Below, piece by piece: positions 8,465-17,457 of a DNA stretch of 64,000 nt. The stretch comes from Psychromonas algicola. GTDB taxonomy: Bacteria; Pseudomonadota; Gammaproteobacteria; Enterobacterales; Psychromonadaceae. A program made the position numbers and the translations under genes. How positions within the stretch are numbered: the first letter of the stretch is position 1; every line of letters begins with the position of its first letter. The stretch covers positions 1 to 64,000 of the forward strand of contig NZ_SNUB01000001.1 in assembly GCF_004378355.1 (NCBI RefSeq). Reading direction: 5' to 3'. The notes under the pieces were generated by a model, which did no database searches, was not told the origin of the DNA, and saw only the letters and a program-made list of their open reading frames with translations.

Positions 8465-9388
8465 CTAAGTGCTCTTGTTGATGATGAAGTCTAAGGCTGC
8501 TTTGATCGCTGCTACCTGTGCGTTGTTGCAATCAGCGTCAGTTACTTTGTCACTGTCAGGATAAACTTCTGTTGTGGTTGTGTAAGAGGCATTAGTGACG
8601 CTTGCACATAATCCTAACTCAGTCAGAGGGTAGTAAATAACTCCTTCACTTTCGGCTTTAGAACCAATGATTTCGCCTTTTTCATCTGCTGGTGCAATAT
8701 GTGTCACCTTAGAAACGGCATTGATGATTGCATCCTGAAATTCAGTTTGTTTATTTTCTGAATCACCCACTAAATAGAATCCATCTGGAATAGATTCTTG
8801 ATTATATTCTTTACCGTCACGCGCACATAAAGCGGGGCGAAACTCTGTTTCATCTGAATCAGTGGTTTCGTGTAAATCAATATGCATTACAAATTCAGTC
8901 TCTAATTTAGCAATGAATTGCATCACGCTATTTGCTTCTTCACTTGGGCTTTGCTTGATGAATGAGCGATTTGGATCAACAGTATAAGGGTTCCAACGGA
9001 CAATATGTTCGTAACCCCAAGGGCTAACACAAGGTAACGTGAGTATATTGAAATGTGAGAGGTAGGTGTTATCTAACTCTTTTAAAAACTGTATTGCACC
9101 TTGCACGCCACTGGTTTCATAACCATGCACGCCACCGGTAATTAATATTGATGGTTTGTTAGGTTGCCAATTTTTAGTTTTAAGCGCAAATAATGGATAA
9201 GCTTCTGGATTAATAGAAAGTGAGCCATATTGAACGAGTTCAAAGCCGTCAGCTAAAGCTTTTAATTTAGCGACCACTTGATCTTGATATGAACGTTTTT
9301 TTACGTTGGATTCAAACCAAGTCTTTTTATCTTGATCGGTCCAAGGTAAACCCGCTGAACCTATAGGGTAAAATGCATTCTTTGGCAT
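8465..9388 (-). CDS. M14-family metallopeptidase
   Basis: This 307-residue zinc hydrolase is of the carboxypeptidase A / succinylglutamate desuccinylase fold. Zinc ligands are seen as His88 and Glu91 in GGVHGYETSG and a histidine of HIDLHETT (169-176). A WNPYTVDPNRSF segment (about 132-144) carries the substrate-binding Asn-Arg pair. It lacks an obvious signal peptide, so it is probably cytoplasmic. The substrate is unknown; peptides, N-acylated amino acids or muramyl peptides are possible for this fold. It stands alone between rsuA (convergent) and the hemolysin III gene (divergent). Confidence 0.8.
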   Translation of the reverse strand: MPKNAFYPIGSAGLPWTDQDKKTWFESNVKKRSYQDQVVAKLKALADGFELVQYGSLSINPEAYPLFALKTKNWQPNKPSILITGGVHGYETSGVQGAIQFLKELDNTYLSHFNILTLPCVSPWGYEHIVRWNPYTVDPNRSFIKQSPSEEANSVMQFIAKLETEFVMHIDLHETTDSDETEFRPALCARDGKEYNQESIPDGFYLVGDSENKQTEFQDAIINAVSKVTHIAPADEKGEIIGSKAESEGVIYYPLTELGLCASVTNASYTTTTEVYPDSDKVTDADCNNAQVAAIKAALDFIINKST

Positions 9389-9541
9389 TATTGTTCCTTT
9401 AGTGTATTTAAGTGGCTGTTTTATTAGTCAATTATGACCCACTTTTATTTTTAATGAGTTGTAGTAGGCTTGCTATCGCTTTACTATCTACTTTTATTAT
9501 TAGCGATGTTATGCATCAGCTTACAGAAAATGGAGTGTTTT

Positions 9542-10168
9542 ATGTACTATGGTGAAAAATTAAATAGTATTACACACCTTATTGGCGCTATTTTAGCATT
9601 AGTTGGTTTTGGTGTGTTATTAACTATTGCGCTCGAAGCGTATCATTGGCGTATTATTGTTGGGTTTACTGTATTCGGTTTAACCTTAATTATGCTTTAT
9701 AGCATGTCGACTTTATATCATAGCTTTCGCGCTCCTGCGCTCAAAAAGATATTCCAAGAGTTAGATCATGCTTCAATTTATCTCTTAATTGCAGGTACTT
9801 ATACACCTTATATGTTGCTTTCATTAGAGAATAGCGACGGATTGTTGATGCTTGCCATTGTATGGGGATTAGCGGTTGTGGGATTATGTATTGACCTATT
9901 TGTTGAAAAACGCATCGAGTGGTTACAAATCCTAATCTATTTGGCCATGGGATGGATCTGTGTTTTTAAATATTCAGCATTACAAACTGCAATTCCCGGT
10001 GATGGAGTATTGTGGTTAACAATTGGTGGTTTAGCTTATACCATTGGTGTGATTTTTTATGTTTTAGATGGCATGAAGAAACTTAAACATGCACATGGTA
10101 TTTGGCATCTATTTGTTTTGGTAGGATCGATAAGCCATTTTATTTCAATCGCGCTTTATGTGAGATAG
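9542..10168 (+). CDS. trhA: Hemolysin III family membrane protein (YqfA/TrhA-like)
   Basis: This integral inner-membrane protein of 208 residues has about seven hydrophobic segments and the family's conserved histidines (STLYHSF near residue 57, and HGIWHLFVLVGSISHF close to the C-terminus). E. coli YqfA/TrhA (219 residues) influences membrane energetics and lipid homeostasis. The reading frame extends upstream to 9470, but the ATG at 9542 is preferred. It is preceded by TGGAGTG and gives the standard N-terminus MYYGEKLNSITHLIGA. A terminator follows at 10190. Confidence 0.88.
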   Translation: MYYGEKLNSITHLIGAILALVGFGVLLTIALEAYHWRIIVGFTVFGLTLIMLYSMSTLYHSFRAPALKKIFQELDHASIYLLIAGTYTPYMLLSLENSDGLLMLAIVWGLAVVGLCIDLFVEKRIEWLQILIYLAMGWICVFKYSALQTAIPGDGVLWLTIGGLAYTIGVIFYVLDGMKKLKHAHGIWHLFVLVGSISHFISIALYVR

Positions 10169-10189
10169 TTTATTAATTTCAAAGCAATA

Positions 10190-10218
10190 AAAAGGGGACA
10201 ATTAAGTCCCCATTTTTA
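10190..10218. terminator. Bidirectional terminator
   Basis: GGGGAC / GTCCCC stem (10194-10199 and 10206-10211) with AAAAA before and TTTTT after. It lies between the convergent hemolysin III and ABC ATPase genes and can serve both. Confidence 0.88.
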
Positions 10219-10234
10219 TATCTAAAGTATCAAA

Positions 10235-11041
10235 TTAAGCAGTTTTAGTGCTTGTATCTACTTTACGTTGTTTTTCATATAAGAAAGTTAATACTTCCGA
10301 TCTTAGACGGTTGTAATTAGCATCTTTAGATAAGCTTAAACGGTCACGTGGACGCTCTAAATTAACATCTAAGATTTCACCAATCGTTGCACTTGGACCA
10401 TTAGTCATCATTACAATGCGGTCTGAAAGTAAAACGGCTTCATCAACATCATGGGTGATCATGATCACCGTGTTGTTTAATTCGTTTTGAATTTCCATTA
10501 ATGAATCTTGCATATGGGCTCTTGTTAACGCATCTAATGCACCAAAAGGTTCATCCATTAACAAAACTTCTGGCTGCATTGCTAAAGCACGCGCAATTCC
10601 CACACGTTGCTTCATACCACCAGATATTTCATTAGGGCGCTTGTACATTGCGTGATCCATATGAACTAATTTAAGGTTATGTTCAATCCAATCTTTCTTT
10701 TCTGGTTTGCTCATGGTTTTACCGAAGACTTGTTCAACAGCCAATTCAACATTTTGATAAGCAGTTAACCAAGGCAGTAAAGAATGGTTTTGGAATACCA
10801 CTGCACGTTCAGGTCCGGGTTCTGTCACTTCTTTACCGGCTAATATAACACCGCCTTTTGAAGCTTGGTAAAGACCTGCCACCACATTCAATACTGTAGA
10901 TTTACCACAGCCTGAATGCCCAATTAGTGAAACAAATTCACCTTTTTTAATTTGTAAATCAACACCTTTCAGCGCTGTAAAATCACCCGATGGAGTCGGG
11001 AATACCATATCAATATGGCTTATATCAAGTAATGCACTCAT
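10235..11041 (-). CDS. Nitrate/nitrite-type ABC transporter, ATP-binding protein
   Basis: This 268-residue ATPase subunit drives import through the adjacent permease. The Walker A motif GHSGCGKST is at residues 41-49, the signature is [16 protein letters not shown], and Walker B with D-loop is VLLMDEPFGALD. The H-loop is MITHDVDEAVLLSDRI. It resembles the NrtD/SsuB/TauB group; the neighbouring NrtA-like binding protein points to nitrate or nitrite. It is the last gene of a three-gene minus-strand operon (binding protein, permease, ATPase) and ends near a bidirectional terminator. Confidence 0.9.
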   Translation of the reverse strand: MSALLDISHIDMVFPTPSGDFTALKGVDLQIKKGEFVSLIGHSGCGKSTVLNVVAGLYQASKGGVILAGKEVTEPGPERAVVFQNHSLLPWLTAYQNVELAVEQVFGKTMSKPEKKDWIEHNLKLVHMDHAMYKRPNEISGGMKQRVGIARALAMQPEVLLMDEPFGALDALTRAHMQDSLMEIQNELNNTVIMITHDVDEAVLLSDRIVMMTNGPSATIGEILDVNLERPRDRLSLSKDANYNRLRSEVLTFLYEKQRKVDTSTKTA

Positions 11042-11074
11042 TGTAATTTCCTCAATCTCTTATGAATCAGTGTG

Positions 11075-12070
11075 TTAAACAGTCGTTGCTGATTTATCCC
11101 AAGATGCCATGCGTTGTAGCTGCAACATGCCTCTATCAAGAACAAAACCTATAAAACCAATAACAATAACCGCGGCCATGATGCGCGCTAATGAATCTGA
11201 ACTACCATTTTGGAATTCATCCCAAACAAACTTACCTAGACCTGGGTTTTGTGCCAACATTTCTGCAGCAATTAATACCATCCAAGCGACACCAAATGAT
11301 AAGCGCATACCTGTAAAGATCATTGGTACAGAAGCGGGTAATACAATTTTTTGAACATGTTTTAATATTGGTAAACGTAGAACTCGGCTTACATTTTTCA
11401 AGTCTTGATCTAACGATGAAACACCAATCGAAGTATTAATGACCATAGGCCATAAGCTACATAAGGTTACTGTTAATAATGAATTGATGAATGACTTCGC
11501 TACCACAGGGTCATCCGTTACATACAATGCACTTACAACGATAGTTACGAGGGGTAACCATGCTAATGGAGAAACAGGTTTGAATATTTGAATAATTGGG
11601 TTGATGGCAGAGTTTAAGTTTTTACTTAACCCCATGGCGATACCTAGTGGAATAGCAATAATCGCTGCTAATAAAAATCCGCTTGTCACTGTAATTAAAC
11701 TAGTGATGATTTGATCTAAAAATGTTTCTTTACCTGTGTAATCTCTTACTTTTGGTTGATAACTAGGATCTGCTGCTACGCGCTTTTCATTTCTGATTGT
11801 TTGACGTTCATAGAATTTTTCTGCTTTAACACGCTCTGCGACATGTTCATCATATAATGTACCAAATTGCTCATAAACAGCGGTTGGACCAGGGAATTGA
11901 CCGAGTGATGTATTAATGTTTTTGGCTGCAATACTCCAAAGCATAAGAAAAATCATGATGCCTACAAGCGGTAGAATTGATGCTTTACCGACAGACTTGA
12001 TTAATCCTAGAATATTGATCGACGATAAATTTGCTATTGAAAACTTACTCGATAGAGAGGTACTTGTCAT
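11075..12070 (-). CDS. nrtB: Nitrate/nitrite-type ABC transporter, permease
   Basis: This inner-membrane permease has 331 residues. An N-terminal anchor (about 30-50) is followed by a soluble stretch rich in charged residues (about 75-125) and a BPD_transp_1 domain with five or so membrane helices. The EAA-type loop that docks the ATPase is near SSLDQDLKNVSRVLRLPILKH. The insertion between the first helix and the core is typical of the NrtB/CmpB group compared with SsuC. The ATPase gene follows after 33 bp. Substrate assignment depends on the NrtA-like gene upstream and on NtrC sites before the operon. Confidence 0.88.
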   Translation of the reverse strand: MTSTSLSSKFSIANLSSINILGLIKSVGKASILPLVGIMIFLMLWSIAAKNINTSLGQFPGPTAVYEQFGTLYDEHVAERVKAEKFYERQTIRNEKRVAADPSYQPKVRDYTGKETFLDQIITSLITVTSGFLLAAIIAIPLGIAMGLSKNLNSAINPIIQIFKPVSPLAWLPLVTIVVSALYVTDDPVVAKSFINSLLTVTLCSLWPMVINTSIGVSSLDQDLKNVSRVLRLPILKHVQKIVLPASVPMIFTGMRLSFGVAWMVLIAAEMLAQNPGLGKFVWDEFQNGSSDSLARIMAAVIVIGFIGFVLDRGMLQLQRMASWDKSATTV

Positions 12071-12232
12071 TATGACTCATCCTTTTTAAACGCTGTTTGA
12101 ACTGTTTACTTAGTTTAGTTACGAGTTAATTTAACTCGCCTAAAACGATATTTTTATTTACTACAACTTATTTATTAGTTAAATGAAGGCTTAATGAAAA
12201 CGAAGTGTTAACAATAAGCCTTCTGTTAGATT

Positions 12233-13618
12233 TTATAATTTTGTATCTTTAGTTAGACCAATTTTAAATGAATCTATATATGCGTTTGGTGTATTACCAT
12301 CGTAAGTTAGATTATCGATGAAATGTTTCTGTGGTGCGCGGAAACCTTTTTCTGTTGCAAAATCAGGAAAGTCTTTTGCATCTGCTAGTTTTTCATCAAT
12401 TAATGACTGTGCTGCTTGTTGGTAAATATCTGGGCGGTAAACTTTTTTCGCTAAGTCTTTGTACCATTCATCTGATTTAGCTTCTGAAATTTGACCCCAG
12501 CGACGCATTTGCGTTAAGTACCAAATAGCATCTGAGTAGTAAGGGTAAGTTGCATTATGTCTAAAGAATACGTTGAAATCAGGCACTGCACGTTTGTCGC
12601 CTTTTTCGTATTCAAACGTTCCCGTCATACTATTTGCAATAACTTCATAATCTGCGCCTACATAGTTAGACTGAGATAAGATTTTTACTGCCGCAGGGCG
12701 GTTTGCATTATCTTTTTCATCTAACCACATTGCTGCACGAATTAATGCTCGTGTTAAACGGATAGTCGTATTAGGGTATTTTTCAGCAAACTCAGCAGTT
12801 AAACCAAATACTTTTTCTGGATTGTTTTTCCAGATTTCGTAATCTGTTACTACTGGCACACCGATACCTTTAAATACAGCTTGTTGGTTCCATGGTTCTC
12901 CTACGCTGTAACCGTAGATTGTGCCTGCTTCTAAAGTAGAAGGCATTTGCGGTGGTGGTGTTACAGATAAGATTGCATCTGCATCAATATGTCCGCTCGT
13001 ATCACCTTTATGAGGTGCATAGAAACCTGGGTGGATACCGCCAGCGGCTAACCAGTAACGCAATTCATAGTTATGCGTTGATACTGGGAATACCATACCC
13101 ATATTGAATGGTTTACCTTGGTTCTTGTAAGATTCAACAACTGGTTTTAACGCATCTGCTTTAATTGGATGTACTGGTCGGCCATCTGCCATTTTAGGAA
13201 TATTTGGCTTCATTTGAGCCCAAATGTCATTTGAAACAGTAATGGCATTACCGTTTAAATCCATAGAGAAAGGAGTAATGATATGTGCCTTGGTACCAAA
13301 ACCCATTGTTGCAGCAATTGGTTGGCCAGCTAACATATGTGCACCGTCTAGGCTGCCATCAATTAATCCGTTTAATAATACTTTCCAGTTTGCTTGTGCT
13401 TCGATAGTTACATAAAGACCTTCATCTTCGAAATAACCATTTTCATAAGCAATGGCAATTGGTGCCATATCAGTTAGTTTGATGAAACCGAATTTTAGCT
13501 CTTCCTTTTCTGGGTACCCTAATTTTTCAGCTTGTGAAAATGATACTAGTGTCGCAGAGATTGCGAGACCTAATGCTAGTTTTTTAGCGGCGAACTTGAC
13601 TGGTTTAATCCAACTCAT
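12233..13618 (-). CDS. nrtA: NrtA/CmpA-like periplasmic substrate-binding protein
   Basis: This periplasmic solute receptor has 461 residues and begins with a Sec signal peptide (basic start, hydrophobic core about 14-27, likely cut after SQA near residue 30). The mature part has the NMT1/NrtA fold: [39 protein letters not shown] and a [13 protein letters not shown] segment typical of nitrate or bicarbonate binders. No lipobox is seen, unlike cyanobacterial NrtA. It opens the transporter operon. The 470 bp upstream carry NtrC-type sites and a sigma-54-like promoter, which favours a nitrogen substrate (nitrate/nitrite) over bicarbonate. Confidence 0.88.
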   Translation of the reverse strand: MSWIKPVKFAAKKLALGLAISATLVSFSQAEKLGYPEKEELKFGFIKLTDMAPIAIAYENGYFEDEGLYVTIEAQANWKVLLNGLIDGSLDGAHMLAGQPIAATMGFGTKAHIITPFSMDLNGNAITVSNDIWAQMKPNIPKMADGRPVHPIKADALKPVVESYKNQGKPFNMGMVFPVSTHNYELRYWLAAGGIHPGFYAPHKGDTSGHIDADAILSVTPPPQMPSTLEAGTIYGYSVGEPWNQQAVFKGIGVPVVTDYEIWKNNPEKVFGLTAEFAEKYPNTTIRLTRALIRAAMWLDEKDNANRPAAVKILSQSNYVGADYEVIANSMTGTFEYEKGDKRAVPDFNVFFRHNATYPYYSDAIWYLTQMRRWGQISEAKSDEWYKDLAKKVYRPDIYQQAAQSLIDEKLADAKDFPDFATEKGFRAPQKHFIDNLTYDGNTPNAYIDSFKIGLTKDTKL

Positions 13619-13825
13619 GGGTAAGATCCTTTTAATGTAATAAAGTGTTTAATAACATTTCAAATAATGTTTCTTAATACCTTTCTGAGAAGGGGATTAA
13701 GAAGCATTGTTGCTTTACTAAATGAAAAACAGAATGACCTGATTTTGTTTTATTCGTGTCATAGTCATTTTTAGTTAAATTCTAAATCGATTCAAAAGTT
13801 AACATGTGTTTAACATTCTTAATAA

Positions 13826-13841
13826 GGCACAATGTGTGCCA
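13826..13841 (-). promoter_or_regulatory. Sigma-54-like -24/-12 promoter of the nitrate transporter
   Basis: On the minus strand TGGCACACATTGTGCC fits the YTGGCACGnnnnTTGCW consensus. GG and GC have the required 10-bp separation, TGGCAC is perfect, and the -12 element is GTGC instead of TTGC. It points to nrtA, with a leader of roughly 195 nt. The same bases form a GGCACA-atg-TGTGCC palindrome, so an operator is an alternative reading. Confidence 0.55.
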
Positions 13842-13905
13842 CTTATTAGTAGTTGTTTTGAATCAGTTGCTTAGATGTTTTTTTAGTGTTTCTGTGTGTT
13901 TTGAA

Positions 13906-13922
13906 CGCGCAATCTAAGTGCA
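13906..13922. promoter_or_regulatory. Weak NtrC-type site
   Basis: GCGC-N7-GTGC differs by one base from the GCAC-N7-GTGC core of NtrC sites. It sits between the promoter-like element and the two stronger sites. Confidence 0.35.
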
Positions 13923-13948
13923 CAATAAAAGTAAAATAAATGTAATCA

Positions 13949-13978
13949 CGCACTGCAGAGGTGCACAAAAGTAGTGCA
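13949..13978. promoter_or_regulatory. Two overlapping NtrC-type enhancer sites
   Basis: Site one (13949-13965) is CGCAC-N7-GTGCA. Site two (13962-13978) is TGCAC-N7-GTGCA, a perfect match to the NtrC (GlnG) half-sites. They lie about 110-140 bp upstream of the -24 box, the usual distance for an NtrC enhancer. Together they predict induction of the transporter under nitrogen limitation. Confidence 0.65.
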
Positions 13979-14063
13979 GTTCTAACGCGTTAAAATGAAG
14001 AGCTTATTTTCTGTGATCATAGGTTCTGAAAAAGGCGGGGTAATCTTATTACTTTGTAGGTAC

Positions 14064-14093
14064 GAAAAAGCAGCCTTCAAAGACTGCTTTTAA
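14064..14093 (-). terminator. Terminator of the nsrR-nnrS operon
   Basis: AAAAGCAG / CTGCTTTT stem with a 10-nt loop ends in a T run on the minus strand, 23 bp past the microprotein stop. Confidence 0.75.
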
Positions 14094-14115
14094 TAAAAGA
14101 GAGTGAGTTTTATCG

Positions 14116-14199
14116 CTACTCTTTTTCTTGTTTTTCCTGCGCTTCTTGCTTCTTTTGATCTTCGTGACTTGATCCACCACATCCACCACAACAACTCAT
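14116..14199 (-). CDS. 27-residue Cys/Gly-rich microprotein
   Basis: The ATG at 14199 is preceded by a strong AGGAGG six bases upstream, and the frame encodes MSCCGGCGGSSHEDQKKQEA followed by a short Gln/Glu/Lys tail and TAG. Three cysteines in CCGGC could bind a metal or react with nitric oxide. The tail is highly charged and probably helical. It is 62 bp downstream of nnrS and upstream of a terminator, so it looks like the third gene of an NsrR-regulated operon. The family was not recognised. Strong ribosome site, composition and position support a real gene. Confidence 0.7.
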   Translation of the reverse strand: MSCCGGCGGSSHEDQKKQEAQEKQEKE

Positions 14200-14261
14200 T
14201 GTTTCCTCCTAATAAGAATAAATAAAAAATGTAATGTCTTAGATATCTTTTAAATCGAGTT

Positions 14262-15446
14262 CTAAGACACTCTTGGCTTAACCAAAATAGGCAAATAAAC
14301 GACAATGAAACATCCAAATGCGACCGTCCATAGAAGAACAGTTAATGAGATCACATGAATGTAATTATCAATAAAATAAGTGCCAAATACTCGTACGACA
14401 AAAGCTAAAATGATGCTGACAAAAGCAAAGCTCATGGTTTTTCCAACTACAATCATACGACCTGTATGGCCCAATGAAACTCGTGAAATCATACTTAGTA
14501 TCATTGTCGCCATCGCACCAAGTGTTAAGGTATGTATAGCTTGTGAATGACTAACAACCCCGACTTCTGCCAGGCCAAACATTAATAAACCAATAGCAAT
14601 ACACCAATAGCTAAGATGAAGAGACCAAACTAATGGGGTTGTTAATGTTACAGAAAATTTCCAACGGAATACTCTAATGGCATGAATCACCGCAGTAATT
14701 ATGAATAAAGTTGCAATTAATCCTGTCGGTAGTTCAACAATCGCTGACACTGAGATGACTGATAATACAATGCTGATAATGGATAACTTTTCTAATAATG
14801 GATTGGCATTTACTCTGGGTGTTTGAGTACCATTTGCAGTGAACATAGGAAATACACGTCCGCCCATAATACACATCACAAGGGTAATTAATAACACCAT
14901 AAATGTCGCAGCTTGGTTTGTTAATATTGGGTTAAAAGTCATGACACTATAATGAAAAACACTGTTGGTCGCTGCCATGATTAATAAAATTGGCACAAAC
15001 ATGAGATTCCGCCATAACTTTGTTTTGATAATCGGTACAGCTAACGCTAGAGCCGCCAAAGGTAAAAAAGCTATATCTAAAATCATTGGTAGATAGATTG
15101 GTAGTTGTTCCGGCATAAACAAGGCGATTCTAGCTAATAACCATATAATAACTAAAGCACCTAAACCTTTACCATGTAGGCTTCTAACCCCACTCCAATT
15201 TTGTACTGCCGTTAATAAAAAACCAACAATCACTGTTGCAGCAAAGGCAAATAACATTTCATGGATATGCCACCAAAGACCGCCACCATATAAATTGACC
15301 TGCATTTTTCCAGATAAAATTCCTGCCCAAATAATTAAGCTGAAAGTACTAAATACCGAAGCAAATAAAAAGAAGGGACGGAATGCAAACTCTAAAAAAG
15401 CCATTGGTTGTTTTTCTTTATTGTTTGGTTCTGAAATTTTAATCAT
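14262..15446 (-). CDS. nnrS: NnrS family membrane protein
   Basis: This polytopic inner-membrane protein has 394 residues and about 12 hydrophobic helices. The conserved NnrS features are FAFRPFFLFAS near the start, WWHIHEMLFAFAATVIVGFLLTA with two histidines, and a late LGAMATMILSMISRVSLGHTGR segment. NnrS proteins are haem- and copper-associated and relieve nitrosative stress. The gene starts 28 bp after nsrR and lies downstream of its operator, so it should be induced by nitric oxide through NsrR. Confidence 0.93.
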   Translation of the reverse strand: MIKISEPNNKEKQPMAFLEFAFRPFFLFASVFSTFSLIIWAGILSGKMQVNLYGGGLWWHIHEMLFAFAATVIVGFLLTAVQNWSGVRSLHGKGLGALVIIWLLARIALFMPEQLPIYLPMILDIAFLPLAALALAVPIIKTKLWRNLMFVPILLIMAATNSVFHYSVMTFNPILTNQAATFMVLLITLVMCIMGGRVFPMFTANGTQTPRVNANPLLEKLSIISIVLSVISVSAIVELPTGLIATLFIITAVIHAIRVFRWKFSVTLTTPLVWSLHLSYWCIAIGLLMFGLAEVGVVSHSQAIHTLTLGAMATMILSMISRVSLGHTGRMIVVGKTMSFAFVSIILAFVVRVFGTYFIDNYIHVISLTVLLWTVAFGCFIVVYLPILVKPRVS

Positions 15447-15474
15447 GGTTTCACCATTGTGTTAAGCCTATAAC

Positions 15475-15918
15475 TTAGAGTAAGTTTATCGCCAATAGAT
15501 TGGTTAAAGCCGCTTCTTCTTGTTCACCAATAAGGTCTTGTAATGTGTAAGCGTCTAATGTTTTAAAAAAATTCTCTTGTGCTTCGGCGAAGATATTCTT
15601 TAATTGGCAGCTAGGGGTGATCACGCATTTGTTCTCAGCTCCAAAGCATTCAATCAATTTGCTTTTATCTTCTATTTCTCTGACTAGTGCACCAACATTA
15701 ATCTCTTTGGCATCTCGGTTAAGCTTAATGCCGCCATTTTTACCACGCGTTGCCAATACATAACTTTGCTGATTAAGCTGCTGTACGATTTTCATCAAAT
15801 GATTCTTAGAAATCTGATAACTCGTCGCTATATCGCTGATTGTTGTTAGTTGCTGTTTATTTATTGCCAAGTAAATTAAAACCCGTAATGAATAATCTGT
15901 ATATCGTGTAATTTGCAT
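15475..15918 (-). CDS. nsrR: Nitric oxide-sensing repressor NsrR (Rrf2 family)
   Basis: This 147-residue repressor has a winged helix at about residues 1-75 (MQITRYTDYSLRVLIYLA is the Rrf2 start) and three cysteines, Cys91, Cys98 and Cys104. Their spacing matches the Fe-S cluster ligands of NsrR. Nitric oxide attacks the cluster and releases DNA. A near-perfect NsrR operator lies 20 bp upstream of its own start, indicating autoregulation and control of nnrS and the microprotein that follow. Confidence 0.95.
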   Translation of the reverse strand: MQITRYTDYSLRVLIYLAINKQQLTTISDIATSYQISKNHLMKIVQQLNQQSYVLATRGKNGGIKLNRDAKEINVGALVREIEDKSKLIECFGAENKCVITPSCQLKNIFAEAQENFFKTLDAYTLQDLIGEQEEAALTNLLAINLL

Positions 15919-15937
15919 GTTTATGCCTTAAATTAAT

Positions 15938-15960
15938 AAGATGTATTTATTTTACATCTT
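15938..15960. promoter_or_regulatory. NsrR operator
   Basis: AAGATG-N11-CATCTT with inner AT-rich arms (TGTA/TACA) matches the 23-bp NsrR consensus. It lies 20 bp upstream of nsrR. The Hsp70-like gene on the other strand starts about 180 bp away and could also be affected. Confidence 0.88.
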
Positions 15961-16143
15961 TAAGGTTGTCTGTAAATGAATAATTAAAAATATACTTTAA
16001 ACCCTTTGTTCATAGGCTATTCCAGATCATGATTAATTATCTTTTAACTAAATAATTAAATTGGGCTTAACGGTTTGTTTTGATAGTTGTATTTCGTTTT
16101 TCATAATGTAGAATCGCCACTTTTTTATGACTTTGGAAATATA

Positions 16144-17457
16144 ATGGCCGCTGATTTTATTGGAATTGATTTTGGAACAAGTAATTGTGCGGTTGCTGCG
16201 TTAGTTAATGATAAGCCGACGTTAATTGTTGTTGATGAAAATAGTGAAAATCCATATAAGATCCGCTCAGCAATTTATTTAGCTCACGATGATTCAGGTG
16301 TTGATAGCCAAGATGCACTGGCAAATGAACAAACACTGAATGATATGCTTACAGCGGGCGAGATTTTATTTGGTGAACAAGGCTTTAATGCATTCCTACT
16401 AACACCACACGAGGGGCGTTATGTAAATAGTCCTAAAAACTTCCTCGGCGCTAAGATTCCAAAACGACTATTAGATAACTTTGAAACATTAGTGGTTAGA
16501 TTTCTTTCTTATTTAAAACAATGTGCTGAAAAACAGTTAACAACGAACATTACCAAAGTAGTGATTGCGCGACCTGTTAATTACCATTCAACTATGGGGG
16601 AATTAGGAAATAAACAAGCAGAAGCTTTAATGTTACGTGCCGCTCATAAAGTTGGTTTTGATCAAGTTGATTTTATCCATGAACCGTTGGCCGCTGCCTA
16701 TCATTTTGAGCAAAATATTAAACAAGCGACAGATGCAATGATTGTCGATCTAGGTGGTGGTACTTCAGATGTGACATTTTGTTCTTTAAGCCAAGATAAA
16801 GCAAAGCAGTTAGATCGTGAAGCCGATATTTATTCAACGAAAGGGATTCGGCAAGGAGGGATTGTTTGTGACAAGTTATTAGCCAGCGGTATTGTGTCTC
16901 CTCTGTTTGGGCGAGGTGGGCGAACAGATTCTGGCAAAGCCATTCCTAATATGCTTTTTTCTGGTGTATACGATATTGATAATATCCCACTGATGAGTGA
17001 ATTTTATTCACCTGCTCGTAATAAAGCCATTGGTGAATATATATTTCAAAGTGAAGATCCATTGCCTTTAATGCGTTTACAGCGAGTACAAAAACAAAGG
17101 TTAACGCATGAGCTGATGCATGCCATTGAATTTGCAAAAATACAACTAAGTGATCAACCTGAAACAGTGCTTAATATGCCTTTTATTGAAAGCACTTTAA
17201 AGGTTGATATTCAACGTAATGAAGTCGCTGATACCATGGAAAAGTGGTTTGATAAGATGTTTGTTATGATAGATACCGCCATAGAGCAAGCAAATCGACA
17301 ACCTCAAATTATCTATTTAACGGGTGGTATGGGGTTATCACCATTAGTACAGGAAGCCATTGCTATACGTTACCCTAATATTGCAATTACAGTCGCTGAT
17401 GCCTTTAGTTCAGTGGTGTTTGGTGCATTATTAAAAGCTAAACGCTTGTATGCTTAA
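16144..17457 (+). CDS. yegD: Hsp70-like protein, YegD family
   Basis: This protein has the actin-like ATPase fold of DnaK but no substrate-binding domain. Phosphate loop 1 is FIGIDFGTSNCAVA at the N-terminus, phosphate loop 2 is MIVDLGGGTSDVTF, and the adenosine motif is IIYLTGGMGLSPLV. With the ATG at 16144 it has 437 residues, close to E. coli YegD (450). The frame is open from a TTG at 16087, but the ATG places the phosphate loop at the expected position and has TGGAAA before it. It is a putative atypical chaperone of unknown client. It is convergent with the LysR gene, overlapping it by 4 bp. Confidence 0.88.
   Translation: MAADFIGIDFGTSNCAVAALVNDKPTLIVVDENSENPYKIRSAIYLAHDDSGVDSQDALANEQTLNDMLTAGEILFGEQGFNAFLLTPHEGRYVNSPKNFLGAKIPKRLLDNFETLVVRFLSYLKQCAEKQLTTNITKVVIARPVNYHSTMGELGNKQAEALMLRAAHKVGFDQVDFIHEPLAAAYHFEQNIKQATDAMIVDLGGGTSDVTFCSLSQDKAKQLDREADIYSTKGIRQGGIVCDKLLASGIVSPLFGRGGRTDSGKAIPNMLFSGVYDIDNIPLMSEFYSPARNKAIGEYIFQSEDPLPLMRLQRVQKQRLTHELMHAIEFAKIQLSDQPETVLNMPFIESTLKVDIQRNEVADTMEKWFDKMFVMIDTAIEQANRQPQIIYLTGGMGLSPLVQEAIAIRYPNIAITVADAFSSVVFGALLKAKRLYA

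Noticed and set aside
14090-14317. 75-residue minus-strand frame overlapping the nnrS end
   Set aside because: It overlaps nnrS and the microprotein gene in another frame and has no ribosome site; the 27-residue frame with AGGAGG is better supported.
16087-16143. Upstream TTG start for yegD
   Set aside because: It adds 19 residues without family counterpart; the ATG at 16144 gives the normal start.
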